Assembly (NCBI GenBank): GCA_037903475.1
Contig: JBAJFG010000643.1
Span: forward strand, 2,604,001-2,668,000
Direction: 5' to 3'
DNA length: 64,000 nt
Origin: Ancylostoma caninum
Taxonomy: Eukaryota; Nematoda; Chromadorea; Rhabditida; Ancylostomatidae
In this document: positions 12,285-23,372 of the stretch, in pieces
How the letters are laid out: every line of letters starts with the position of its first letter
Numbering within the stretch: the stretch's first letter is position 1
Notes under the pieces: generated by a model
Databases searched by the model: none
Told to the model about the DNA's origin: nothing
Seen by the model: the letters and a program-made list of their open reading frames with translations, nothing else
Made by a program: the position numbers and the translations under genes

Positions 12285-14277
12285 TTTTCATAGATTTTCT
12301 CAGACAAATGACTTCTTGATTGATTCCTATCCCATTTATTTTGCTCTCAATCAACCTTATCCAACTTGGGTTTCCTAAAAGTGCCCGGAAATTTCTTGAA
12401 GAAACTCTGCGATTTCAACAAGACTGTTGTTGTCACCCACATAGAATCCAAATATTTGCACTACAAAATTTGAATAAGCCAATTTATTATAAAAGAATTC
12501 TGAGATCTACTCTTATCCACAGATTTGAAACCCTTTTTGCAAATCACCCAGAAACTCATCGGAAAGTCCTTATTTTTCTTCTCTCCCTCTAAGCTCCACT
12601 TTCAAGCGAGCCTGATGTCGACAGGAATTTTGCAGTGCTCAGACGAAAGTTACATAGCAAAGGTGGAAGTCAGACGTTCAATGTCGAAATGATGGATCTG
12701 TGTCAGTTTCTTCTGAGGGTTTTGTTGAGTTCACAGGTGTTCTTGGCAGTCTATCTCCAGTGTAATGCCAGTCAGAATTGAGTTATAGCCGTTCTGGCGA
12801 GAAAAAAACCATAAAACGGTTGATATCAGTCCCCAAAAGCCGTCACAATGAGCTTTTGTAACGTGGCCACGCCCGCTTCAACAATTTTCCTATTTTTCGC
12901 TTTTATAATAGAAGAGAATGTTACCCGGAAGAATGAGGACTTTGAAAGACAACTCGCTTGGCGTGAGAAATGGTGGATTTCACGATAAGCGTAGGGCATT
13001 TGTAGTCAGGCCACGCCCACTAGCTTGTGGTTTCTTATGGAATGAGAAATTCTAGAATTTCTGAAAGTAGAGCTCCGGAAAAAACGACCTTCTAGCCCAT
13101 ATACATTTTTCCAAGAATCTGTCCTTCTAGTTTAATCGCTGAACATATCACTGCCGATTGTACCACTGGAAAACTCGTCCATCACCCCGGGTCCGAGTTG
13201 ACCTATGCTAGCGAAAGGTCGACGGGCATTTTTCGTCAGCCTGTCGTCATACGTCAACTATATGACAAACAGCACTATGGCATGGATGCGAGATTTTTCA
13301 CCGCGGACCCGTGCCACACGCGGATTTTTTTCGCTTAGTGGGCAAACATCAACTGTGTAAAGCGCAAAAATTCACGTGGACGGCTAGTGTGGTGCATCTC
13401 CTGGGATTTTCTGGATAATCAGGTGACATATAACATTCTTTTCACATTAATCTCTTCACATTAATCTCTCTACGTCGGGCGATTTTCACTAGTTCCAGAG
13501 AATGTGTCTCGAATCCAGAAAAAAATTCTCAAAACCGGTTTACCCAATTCAAGGTCTTCTTATGGATTTCTCTTCGCAAATTTTAGGAAGTGGCAGAATA
13601 AACCACTCCAGGAAATTGGTAAAAGTGAGAATTCCAACCTTTCATTTTTCATCTTGCTATGACCGTAAAATGCGTGATTGCTGAAAATAATTGTTATAAA
13701 GTGAAAAATGTCATTGTCATCCAGAAAAAAGTTAAAACATCCAAGCTGACGCTTAACAATAACTCCTGAGCAATCAAACTTTTATAATAGAATCACTGCT
13801 GTTTTGGTGGAAATATTAGAAAAATTGAATGAAACAAACGAGGTTAGCAAAAAAACAAAGTAGGTCGAAAAGCCACATCATGAACACCCAGAGGAGAAAC
13901 TTTTATTCCCAAATGAATGAAGTCCAAAGCGAGGAATTCCATTGTAGAGAACGAGTTCCGCTAGCAATTATAACTTTTCCTGGAGAATCATTGTGCTTTC
14001 CCAGAATTGTAACGATTTATTCATTGAGCTGGCAAGTGTGCGAAGTGCGCAAAGGAAATTCAGAGATTTCTCAAAATTTCTCTAAACAGCGGGGGAGAAT
14101 TTTCACTGCAGCGTTCCAAAAGATTCCAGAAAGATTGGCGTTCTAGGTAAGCTGAAGTTGAACATATTTTGGACTACCCCCCTCCCCCTCCCCATCTATG
14201 ATCTGGCATCATTGAGACTACCCAAGGAAGATGTGCGATGTGAGTGTTAGCGATGGCTAAAGCAGTGTGGTGTTATA
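12285..14277. other. Intergenic, no gene seen
   Basis: About 2 kb of AT-rich sequence. One GGAAAACTCGTCCA motif at 13168-13181. Several stop-poor stretches exist but none has paired splice sites. Confidence 0.4.
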
Positions 14278-14320
14278 TTCATTTATTCATTTATTTATTT
14301 ATTACGCACATAGGTGTGCT
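14278..14320 (-). repeat. AATA-tailed hairpin (retroposon 3' end), copy 1
   Basis: Read on the - strand, a small hairpin GCACACCTATGTGC is followed by an (AATA)n tail. The same layout, a GCAC...GTGC hairpin with a different loop followed by AATA repeats, recurs at 33463, 43388, 46852 and 47456. This is the expected shape of the 3' end of a SINE or RTE-type retroposon; the body of the element is not recognised. Confidence 0.5.
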
Positions 14321-14428
14321 AGGTTAGTAACCGTTGAACATTAGGAAACGGAACTTATATAGAAAAAACAAAACATAAACTGAGTTAGTGAGCAAATAAT
14401 GAGTAATAACTGTAGTTGCACAGGTAGA

Positions 14429-14482
14429 AGTTCACCCTGGGTAATCGTTCACCCTGGTTAATCTCAGTGATGCACGCGGCCT
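14429..14482. mobile_element. TTACCC-family MITE fragment
   Basis: Contains TTCACCCTGGGTAATCGTTC followed by CACCCTGGTTAATCTCAGTG and ATGCACGCGGC. This is two copies of the right-hand terminus of the family in direct orientation, without a left terminus. Likely a truncated or rearranged copy. Confidence 0.5.
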
Positions 14483-15222
14483 CATCTGTACCTAGGACGA
14501 TCACAACAGTGCACTTACCAAATAGGGACTGGAGGATTGCACTGTTTATCGATTACTGCTTAGTGGAACATAAGAAAAAAATCATGGATAACTACTTACA
14601 TCGTTCCAAAGGCCTCAGAGAAATCTGGAAGTTTTTGAATATACAGGTGACTGCATAGGTGAATCTCCTAAAGTTCGAGGATCCGCCATTTCTTTCAAGT
14701 ACATAGAAGATGCTTAGTATTGGGTTACTGGCTAATTCTCGGATTTTTAGCATTTCCTCAGCGGTTATTAGACATCTGGAATCATGCACAGATTCATATG
14801 TTCCTTGCTTACTTCCGAAAACTTCTAAAGGCACCGTTAATTCAGCCATACGCATCTGTTGAAGCATTTTACCCTGACCTTAAGCACGTGTTTTTTTCTG
14901 AGGTTCCAGATGTTGTGATGAGGCAGCAGCTCGCTTCAGCCCACAGGAAAACGCCACCAAATGCGCTATTTTTCGTGTTCGCTCACTTTCTTCCGTGTTG
15001 TCGTGCGGTCCTAACTCTGACAATTCGTTTTACATCGACGCTCGTCGCCGTTTTCAAACCCTTGGCGCGAAATTAGCGCGGCATTTCCGCAAAGTGCACC
15101 GGCCCGCGGGCGGGCTTTCCCCGTCCCGCGACCCGCGGACCACTTCACCCCTGATCATCTCCCACACGGGTGCCTGTGGTAAGGGATAGGGTCCGTCGGT
15201 TGTTTGCTGGCGAGGTGCGTGC

Positions 15223-15840
15223 GTGTGCGTGTGTGTGCGAGGCGAGAAGCAGCAGTTGTTGCTTGACAGGCCGATAGATAACACTGCTGCATCGATTACG
15301 CGCACAAAACATGATGCTCCTGAACAAACGACGGCTACCACCCGACTGAATTTCGCTGCGGGACCCATCACAAGTTCGTCTGCACCACTCGAAGACGAGC
15401 TGGCTCAGTTTGAGACGTTTGAGTGGCAGCAGATCGACCCCGCGCAGTTCGAGAACCCATCGCCGAGTGCGGGCCGGCTATTTGTATTTGTGGATCCAAC
15501 GACGGCAAAGATTAGCGGAAGGCGCGGACGACTCAATAGGAATCCGCGGAGGATAACATGGCCCTCGGGACTAATTGATCTTAGCGCTCACAAACAGCGA
15601 GAAAATTGTAGCAAATCGGTTCGCGAGCGTATGGAGATCTGGCGCGGGCCTAATCCGAGAAAGGTGCTGAAGAGCATGGGAGATCAAGAAAATGGTAAAT
15701 TTACAGCATTATAGATCGCAGTAAACAAACAATATGTTGTTCAATACTGTAGTATACTGTAGTACATTTCAGGAACTGTAACTAGTCCTTCTGCAAATAT
15801 GAAATTTGCTAAATATAGGGGAGTTTTTTTCAAGTTCTAA
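15223..15840 (+). CDS. Probable two-exon coding segment, 5' end unresolved
   Basis: A GC-rich open frame runs to a donor AATG|GTAAAT at 15694. It is phase-compatible (phase 1) with an acceptor ACATTTCAG at 15772 that opens a short terminal exon, 15773-15840, ending in TAA. The predicted protein has an acidic stretch (LEDELAQFETFEWQQID), an Arg-rich stretch (GRRGRLNRNPRR), and ends DQENG|TVTSPSAN...FFKF. There is no in-frame ATG in the first 0.3 kb, so the true 5' end is probably an upstream exon; 15223 is only the edge of the open frame. Preceding GC-rich DNA (14.9-15.2 kb) could be its promoter region. I do not recognise the family. Confidence 0.4.
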
Positions 15841-16383
15841 GGGTAGGACGGTTCCGCAAGTTAACCTGTTCCACTGGCAAAAGTTGCGTTAAGGAAGTGT
15901 GACATTATTCTTTTCAACACAAAGGGAACCCTACAGTCCTATTAATCGGCAGGTGAGAAATTTCTTGGAAAATTGCTGAAGCGGAACCTCTAAGAAGGAA
16001 CAATTCCTAAGAAAACATTCGAGACAAGTGTTCTAGTTCCAAAACGAGGTAAGAAAACGCGAAAATTTCCACATTCTACCAATAGGACTGCATTAGAGAT
16101 TGTTTTCGAAAAAAAAAACCCTGAAGAGTAGGAAGGCGTGTCTTATGTGTGAACTCTGGCACAACAAGTGATTTGCTTAGTTCCCAAACAGGGAAATTTT
16201 CCTATTCAGATCCTGAAAAGTAATCGTGTGGGAATATCCTGAGTCAAACGATGAAAAAATTCTTGTGATCTCACAGAACTTATAAAAAATAATGATTAGC
16301 AAGAGATTGCAAAAAAATCAAATAATTCGGTGATGGCTAAATAAGAATCCAACCTCGGACACCTTATGACAGCAGCAGCGCAG
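15841..16383. other. Intergenic, no gene seen
   Basis: AT-rich, stops in all frames, no features beyond short poly-A runs. Confidence 0.4.
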
Positions 16384-16493
16384 AGATGCATCATTGGAAT
16401 TACCCAGGGTAAACGTGTTATTGGCCATGTTAACGACGAGTAAGTATGGGAATGCAAACGCTTTTACCCTAGGTAAACTCAATGGTGCATGTC
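16384..16493. mobile_element. TTACCC-family MITE, copy 3
   Basis: Left end GATGCATCATTGGAATTACC then CAGGGTAAACGTGTT; right end CGCTTTTACCCTAGGTAAAC then TCAATGGTGCATG. Inverted complements over about 35 bases. The best preserved full-length copy together with 9048-9153. Confidence 0.7.
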
Positions 16494-17169
16494 GGCTCAG
16501 TTCAAAGTGGAAGAAAATGACTGAAAAGAAAAAAAAAAGAGGAAGCAGTGAAACCAGCTCAGGTAAAGAAAATGCAAGAACATCGGGAAGGAATAAAATT
16601 TCTTTTTTAACTTTTTTTAACAAGATGACAGACAGTAGTGCGGGCATCAATCAGCAGCTTTTTGACACCCACTGCAGATGAATAAACAATCTTCCTGGAA
16701 AAGCAAGAAAAAAGATGCAACATCTGTGTGATTAGGTAGCTTTTACAGCAGCAAATCGTAAATTAGGAAAGTGTAAACTCAAAGGGGAGAATTGCTGCAG
16801 AAAGGCGATTTTTTAAAGCTAATTTTGCATATGTAGCACAAAGGACCCTTGATCTCTTTGCTACGAAAAAAAAATCCTGCTTGGATGGGAGTTTTTGAAG
16901 TGGAATTGTCTGCCGAACAAGAATAGATGGAGATGATCTCTGTTTATAGGATGACAATGACATGAAAAGCCACGTGAAGTGCTCGAGAGAGCATCGGATT
17001 GCACCTGCGACAACCTATCTGGCGAGGTTTTTTGCCCGTCACTTCCAGAAAAAATTTTAACCTCCAACTGTGAAAATACGATGTAAAAAAGCCATTCCAA
17101 CAAGATTATTCAACTGTGGCCAAGCAGGCACGTGGCCATCAGCATCGGAAGAGAATTTATAGTGTAATT
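16494..17169. other. Intergenic, no gene seen
   Basis: Low-complexity purine runs (AGAAAAAAAAAAGAGG near 16530) produce a spurious Phe/Leu-rich open frame on the - strand. Nothing else. Confidence 0.4.
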
Positions 17170-17268
17170 ATGAGTCTAGACAGCGATCAGGCCCGCTACA
17201 CAAGAAACGAAATTTATCGCCACCCCGACGCCGATAAATGTGCTGAGGTGGCAAAAAACCTCTCGTGA
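17170..17268 (+). CDS. Candidate smORF or first exon, 32 codons
   Basis: ATG at 17170 opens a frame with GC-richer codons than its surroundings: MSLDSDQARYTRNEIYRHPD, then ADKCAEVAKNLS and TGA. An AATAAA lies about 50 bases after the stop. Alternatively the GAG|GTGGCA at 17247-17252 is a donor and this is the first exon of a longer gene. It was found by reading frame and composition, not homology; I do not recognise it. Confidence 0.3.
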   Translation: MSLDSDQARYTRNEIYRHPDADKCAEVAKNLS

Positions 17269-17318
17269 GGCATTACGACTATCGTTAGCTTCTGGACCTC
17301 CTTCGTCTGTAAGGTGGC

Positions 17319-17324
17319 AATAAA
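17319..17324 (+). terminator. AATAAA polyadenylation hexamer
   Basis: Canonical hexamer 51 bases downstream of the smORF stop; the only one nearby on this strand in the right place. Hexamers also occur by chance in AT-rich DNA. Confidence 0.25.
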
Positions 17325-19420
17325 CGGGGGAATGCCGGGAAAATGAGCAGTTTGCGGCACACCAAGGAAATGAAATCCCAGCATTTCCGGGAAAAAAACG
17401 CTAGCAAATGTAGCAGTCCTTGGAAAATAGAGGGAGAAAAGTGGGAAACTGTGCGGAAGGAATAAAATAAGTACGTAGTACTAATATTGGGAAATTCATC
17501 CTTCAAAGTTCACGGATGGAACATCAATTTTTATTAAATTTCCTCACCTTTCAAGAGAAAGAAGGAAGAATCTCTGAGAAAATGGAATGGAATTAATTGT
17601 AGAAATTATACAGAAAATATTGAGAAACACTCAGAAGTTTTCGGATGAATTTATTTAATATATTAAGCATAATCGACCAAATCGTCTCGACGACAATCCA
17701 AGAAACTGAGCTTTGAAGCCTAACTATAGCGTTCCTCCAGGAATTCAAGAAGCACTCATCGATTATTTCCGAATTCACAGTAGAATGAAGGAAAACTGCG
17801 ACGTTTTTACCCCGGAAGCGAGCTGTGAAAGGATTTCAATGAGGGAGAAATTTTCTGAAGAAAACTACGGTGGTGTGTATTATTCATTGTAGGCGTTCAA
17901 TAGCACAAAAATACTCAATATTTGGGTATTTTAGTGCCGATCAATAGAAATTTTGCAGGTTTACTTTTTGGAGAAAGGAATTCAAGAAAAGAAAAGAGAC
18001 TAAATCCGAAAAAGTATGTTTTCCGCTTGGAAGTAACTTAAATGTCAAAAAAAAAACATTCATAGGGGTTCTTCAACATTTCTTTTCCTTCTTCGTTAAT
18101 GAGCAAGAAGCGAAGAGCGAAATTTACCGAAAAAGATAAGATTTATCGCCAGGAATAAGTCTTATGCCCATTTTCCCCAAAAAAATTATCGACCATAGGC
18201 ATTTAATTAAATTAGACAGCACTGGAATTAATGAAATTTCGACAGCGACAACATAACATGGTAATAACTGGGATAATTGAAAATACGCAACCAGGAAGAA
18301 GAGCTGGACGATTTGTATAAATACCTATAAGATTAAAAACATAAAAATATTTCCAAAAATTAAAGCATAATGAAGGTGGAATATGAGCAGAAAATAATTT
18401 AGTTAAGGTGACTCGATACCTTAGGGGAAAAACCTGGTATTTTTGAGAGATTAATCCAAAGAGTCTTTAGAAAATAAAAAAAAAACTGAGGGAAGAAGAA
18501 TGCTCAATGGTACTACGGAAAACCCAACCTCATCGAGATGCTTCCATGGATTCCTTTAGATTGAATTTTTACAATTTGCAGTTACGAAATTGATAAATTA
18601 TTTGTGTTCATATCGAAATATCAAAGATCGTTACAGTTACAAGATGTTTTGTATTGTAATTCGCTCCATAGTTACGTATTCCTCGTGTTCTTATTATTTT
18701 AAATTCACTCTATTGAATGTAAAAAAATAAGGTTTTTCTGGCTTACCAGGAATTCTCGTGAAACTCATCCAAGGAAGAGATAAATCTCCCGGGAAAGCTA
18801 ACGCAGGTTAAATTAAAATATAAACTTCTGGGTGACCAAAAAATCAAAACAAATGTGCACAATGTAAACTAAAAATTGCTAAATTTACCCTTCTACCTTG
18901 ACCAGAAAATTTCAAACAAATTCAAAAAAGGAGAAAACACGGTGGGAAACTAATACACATAGATTCGAATTACGTACTAGGAAAGTTTTGAAAAGATTCA
19001 ATTTCGAATGAGTACCGAAATTGGAGGAAAGAAGGGCCATACAACCCTTTCAATCTTTCTTTCAAAATTATATGAGACTCGTTTTCGTTTATTATTGAAT
19101 TCTTAGACATACTTGAGATTGTACGTTCATTCGAGCAGTTTTTCCAAAGTCCAATATATTATTCAAAGTTTCATCCTGATGCGTTATGATTATGGTGGCA
19201 AACCAATAATTTCGAACAAAAGTTTGGAAAATATTGGTCCTAAAACTAAATCTCACGGAACGAGGGCCAAATCCTAAGAAGAAAATGTCAAACTCTGGAC
19301 ATTTCAGGACAAAGAAAGGAAAGAGGTCAAAAAATGTCCCATCGCTACCAGAGATGATACTGGGCTAAAAACTAAAAGCCAAAGAAATAATACCATAACT
19401 AGTAAAGTAAAAACAAACCA
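17325..19420. other. AT-rich intergenic, no gene seen
   Basis: About 2.1 kb, the most AT-rich stretch of the window. No exon candidates with paired splice sites and no repeat family recognised. Confidence 0.5.
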
Positions 19421-19651
19421 TCAGGACGAAAACGGAATCAGGCGCAGAAACAATCCATAGCGACACAGAAATACACCACGCGCTTCAGCAGCTCCGACAC
19501 TGAAAACATGAACGTGGGATAAAGTTGTAGGAAGAGTGACGGCGATGAACTCCTCGTACGACGATGGCAGCATTAATGCTGCTCTTATTTTGATCGCCAG
19601 CCAACAAACACACACGACGACGAGAAGACCCCAAAAAACAATGACTATAGC
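19421..19651 (-). CDS. Possible exon with a membrane segment
   Basis: On the - strand an acceptor-like TTGCTCCAG precedes an open frame starting at 19651. It begins AIVIVFWGLLVVVCVCWLAI and is followed by KIRAALMLPSSYEEFIAVTL. The first 22 residues make a convincing single transmembrane helix with a basic stop-transfer (KIR). A donor-like GCGTG|GTGTAT near 19470 could end it. The opposite strand is also open here, so strand choice is uncertain. Family not recognised. Confidence 0.3.
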   Translation of the reverse strand, partial: AIVIVFWGLLVVVCVCWLAIKIRAALMLPSSYEEFIAVTLPTTLSHVHVFSVGAAEARGVFLCRYGLFLRLIPFSS

Positions 19652-22372
19652 CTGGAGCAATTGGGTGCGGACCTGCCGACCCTTAGCGGGCCTATCAGAG
19701 GCAGCAGCAAAAAACAGAGCGACTTGGGACTGGGGAAATTCAGCACGATAGCAGCGATTGCTGGGGAGAAAAGGTGGATAACCGGGATAGCACAGTGAGA
19801 CAAGCGTGGATTTTTCAGCACTAAAATGCCGAAAAACAACAGACGTCCGCCCGAGGGCTGGCTTGTCCACCGCCACGACGACGACGACGACGGCGCAGCT
19901 GAGCACATGATTTTCCAAAACATGTGCTCGTTACAAGACATGTTCCACTACTTCCAAATGGCTCATAAAAACGCACGTTCCAGCGGATTCATTGGGAAAC
20001 GTGGAGAGAGTGTGAAAAACAGAACAGATGAATAGTTATGCGAAAAATAGTGGGAAATCTGCTGCAGCTGTGGTTCCACTGCGCCAGAGAAAATTTGGAA
20101 CCGAATTTTACCAGTAAATTACTCAGGAAAGTCATGGATTTAGGAACAAGGGACCTTCCAAAAAATGCTCAAAAAGTGAATGAAGCAATCTCACTGAGGG
20201 TCCAATAGAGAGGACCAAAACAGAGATCTGTTCAGTTTTCCAGAAAAATGAAGATTTTCCGAGAGACCTATGGTGGATTCATGGAGGAAAGGTTACCAAT
20301 CACCAAACATTCTATACTGGACGAGTTTTCCAAGCAGATAGGGTATCCTTTACCTGAGTCATACATGTTGGAGAGAAGACAAATATGTAGTGATAGGGTT
20401 AGCAAAATTACCACAAGATTTGCCGGGTCTTGATCACGAAACTCGTCCATTCCGGACAACGGCGGGGGGGGGGGGGTGGGGAGGAGGGGCCAAATGGGGC
20501 CGAAGGACATTCACGAGAACGTCCGTAAATCCCGCTGCTGGCGTTCTCGACACCACGACTTCAAAAACAAAGGAGAGGAAGAGTAGTTCAAGTATACTCT
20601 TGATTTCAAAAATCTTGAGAAATGGTTGTAAACCTCAGTGGGCGTGGCCTATTACAATCTAACAATCTACATTTTTGCATTATTTCTTCCTTTTAAATAA
20701 TGCTCGAAATTTCCTTGATATTAATCTGCACCCAGTGCTTCCTTGAGCTTTAAATACCCATAGCCACGGAAGACCAGTGGCGGACGAAGACGAGGCATCA
20801 GCAGGAAGGGACGGGGAGGGGGGGGGGGCGAGCCGCTAGCTCTAGGCCAAATTTCAAAAGTTTGAGTTACTTAAGCCACTGATTTTACATTCTGATTTCT
20901 AAATGAGCGGATAGAAAGTAAAAAAAAATAGGTAGAACAAAATTTTCAGCTTTAATGTGTTGAGTATTTCGAAAAAAAAAAATTCAGCGCTCCGTTCTCC
21001 ATTTACACAGGGAGGAGTGTAACCCCGCAATGGATTGGTTGGAATCCAACACGATGAAGCGGTCAAATTTTGGCGTTAGGCGTAGAACGAAACACTGATT
21101 CTGCAGTTGCGGCCAACAAATAAAATCACCATGATTTTTGAAATAGACAGTACTCCATTTCAACCAAAGATTGGAAAAATAATATTAATTACGACTTGCA
21201 AAAATAGAGTTGCTCGGCAAGAGGAGCTGGAGCGAATGAGAGAGAAAAAAAGAAAAAAGGAAAGAAATAAGGAAACAACGCGAGGAATGAACATAGCATG
21301 CATCGAAGAAAAGACAAGTCGCAGTTCCCGTAACGACTTTTTGCCGGCAGAATTCCCACCCGACCTTGGCATGCAAAGCTCTTTCGGGCTGCCTCTCGGA
21401 GAGGCTTCGATTCAAAAGTGCGTGCAGGTGTTTTCTTTGTTTCACGAGAGAGACAGAGACTTCCTAGAGGTCTCTGGAAAAAAAGAGCCTTCCACTCTCG
21501 ACAATTCTACATTCACACGTCATTTTTGAGGCAGAGTTCTACATACAGCTCATGGAATTTTGCCTACATCAAGAACCCGACCACAAGAGAACCGCGAAAA
21601 AAAAACAATAAACAAATTTGGTTTATGTACTATGATAAAGGGATAAAAGTTACTAGGATAAAAGCCCATGCGTTCAAGCAAAGGTAAAGTAACAGTTGGA
21701 CGCGTTCCCAGAAAAACGGTGCAAGTTTTTCCTGGAAAAAATAAAAACTAAAGGAAATATGTACTACGGGGTGAGGAAGTTTGCAGGAACAGAAAAAATT
21801 ATTTGCACAATCTGCAGCGCAAAACTGGATTTTCACAAGTCAGCTGTCAAAATCCACGCGCAGATTGTGACAGATTGCTGTGATAACCACCATGGATTTT
21901 AGATACGGATGGAAATTTCCTGCGAACGGGAAGTGTACGAGAAATCGCTGGAAAATTCTGGGAAAAATGAAACATTCGTGCATCCATAGTTGCTTTTTTC
22001 TGGTGGGAAAAACTCGGAAACAGCTGACTACACTGCGGTCTACTAGCTTGCAAAAGTTTTCTGGATGCGATTTCCATTGTAAACTGGATGAATGGCTTGA
22101 ACTATTAAAAATTCACCAACAAAAGTTAAAAGTTTTCCTTAGTGTCCACTAAAAACAGCAAAAAAAAAACAAGAAAAACTCCAGAAAACTAATCCAGACA
22201 ACCGGAAACACCACCTGGGTGGGCTCCAGAGCAGTGCTCATTTATTATTCAATGGATATTATTTCAACTCCACTGGATTCATAGAAAGAATGTTGGCCAG
22301 AAATCCGTGTGGGTACACATTTTCTCTACTCTTATAGGGATAGATTCCAGCAAAAGATAAGGATTCATATCA
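19652..22372. other. Intergenic with G-runs, no supported gene
   Basis: Contains a GAC/CGA trinucleotide run (19873-19892), long poly-G runs at about 20464-20475 and 20818-20827, and two copies of the AACTCGTCC motif (20318-20331 on the - strand and 20438-20450). Open frames here lack splice support. Confidence 0.4.
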
Positions 22373-22445
22373 ATTCCGTTGCTGGGAATTTTGGTGAGGA
22401 TTCCAGAAATAGAAGCTATTTCCAGAAAATTCCCAGCAACGGAAT
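22373..22445. other. Strong 73-nt hairpin
   Basis: TTCCGTTGCTGGGAATTTT pairs perfectly with AAAATTCCCAGCAACGGAA (19 bp). Inside, GAAATAG pairs with CTATTTC around an AAG loop. The size and shape resemble a small-RNA precursor or a short foldback element. No second copy in the window. No transcription evidence can be seen from sequence. Confidence 0.55.
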
Positions 22446-22779
22446 AAAATTTGCATAATGCGTTTGAGATTGAATTAAGAGATTGGTTTTTTGGATGGAA
22501 ATTTCTGGATGCTGCAGAGGAGGGGAATCTGGGAAAGGAGAACCTTGTGAGATTTTGCTTGTCAGGAGCCAAATTTTAATCCGGACACGTGGAAATGTGT
22601 GGGAAAAGTGGGTGGAGTCTATTTTTTATCCAAGAAGCAGTTATGTGGTATATTGCCGAGTGTCTCAAGATTGCAGGGACTATGATGACCTATGTGACTG
22701 CAGCTTCCTCCAGAAAAAGATGCGCAAAGGTGCCCTAATCCAAAAACCACTGCTCCAGCTACCCATGAATAATCCAAGC

Positions 22780-23372
22780 GGAAACGGGAAGCAGAAGAAG
22801 CGGTTGCGAGACTGGCGAGGGCAGAGCAACGCGGCTGCGAGGAGGGCAGACCGAGGCGGAGTCGGTTTCCCTCCGTCGCCACCCCGGAGTAGCAAGCAGT
22901 GTGGATCGGTCGGTCGGCGGACTAGAGCGAGCGCTCTTGGCACTTGGCGCTTCCCCTCAGCCGCCTGGAAAACACGGACAGCTCAGAAAATCACTTTTTT
23001 CGCTCGCCAGGGAGTCAAAATGACTTTTTCCACCGAGAAAAAACCGCGGAAATTGCCCACTACCCAGGCGGAGAATGGCGTCCATCCAGAGTATATTGTG
23101 GATGCGTTTACGAGAGCCGGAAGGCAATGAAGGCGGCTAACAAGTCCCACACCAAGCGAGAATTGCAACCCCCACAGTGGCTCCGACGCCAGCAGAGCAG
23201 CAGATCAACGGAAGGACAGAATCGTGGGTGGGTATCCTGGCTGGAAGAGATCCAAGAAAAGCCACCGCGACGTCACGCATCGTCCGACTGCTGTACGAAA
23301 AACATTTGTCGGACGGATGAGCCTGAGGTTTCGATGGATCGTATGGATCGCTACACTCTCATCGCTCATTGA
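22780..23372 (+). other. GC-rich island, probably gene-associated
   Basis: About 58% GC against a background near 40%, with several overlapping open frames. One starts at a plausible ATG at 23020 (MTFSTEKKPRKLPTTQAENG, then VHPEYIVDAFTRAGRQ, stop). Another reads IATPTVAPTPAEQQINGRTE on the same strand. No frame is clearly preferred and no recognisable domain appears. Likely a promoter or first-exon region of a gene whose remaining exons I cannot place. Confidence 0.3.

Noticed and set aside
14720..15076. 118-codon + frame before the GC-rich exon
   Set aside because: Ends before the coding exon in another frame, no splice sites, low-quality text.
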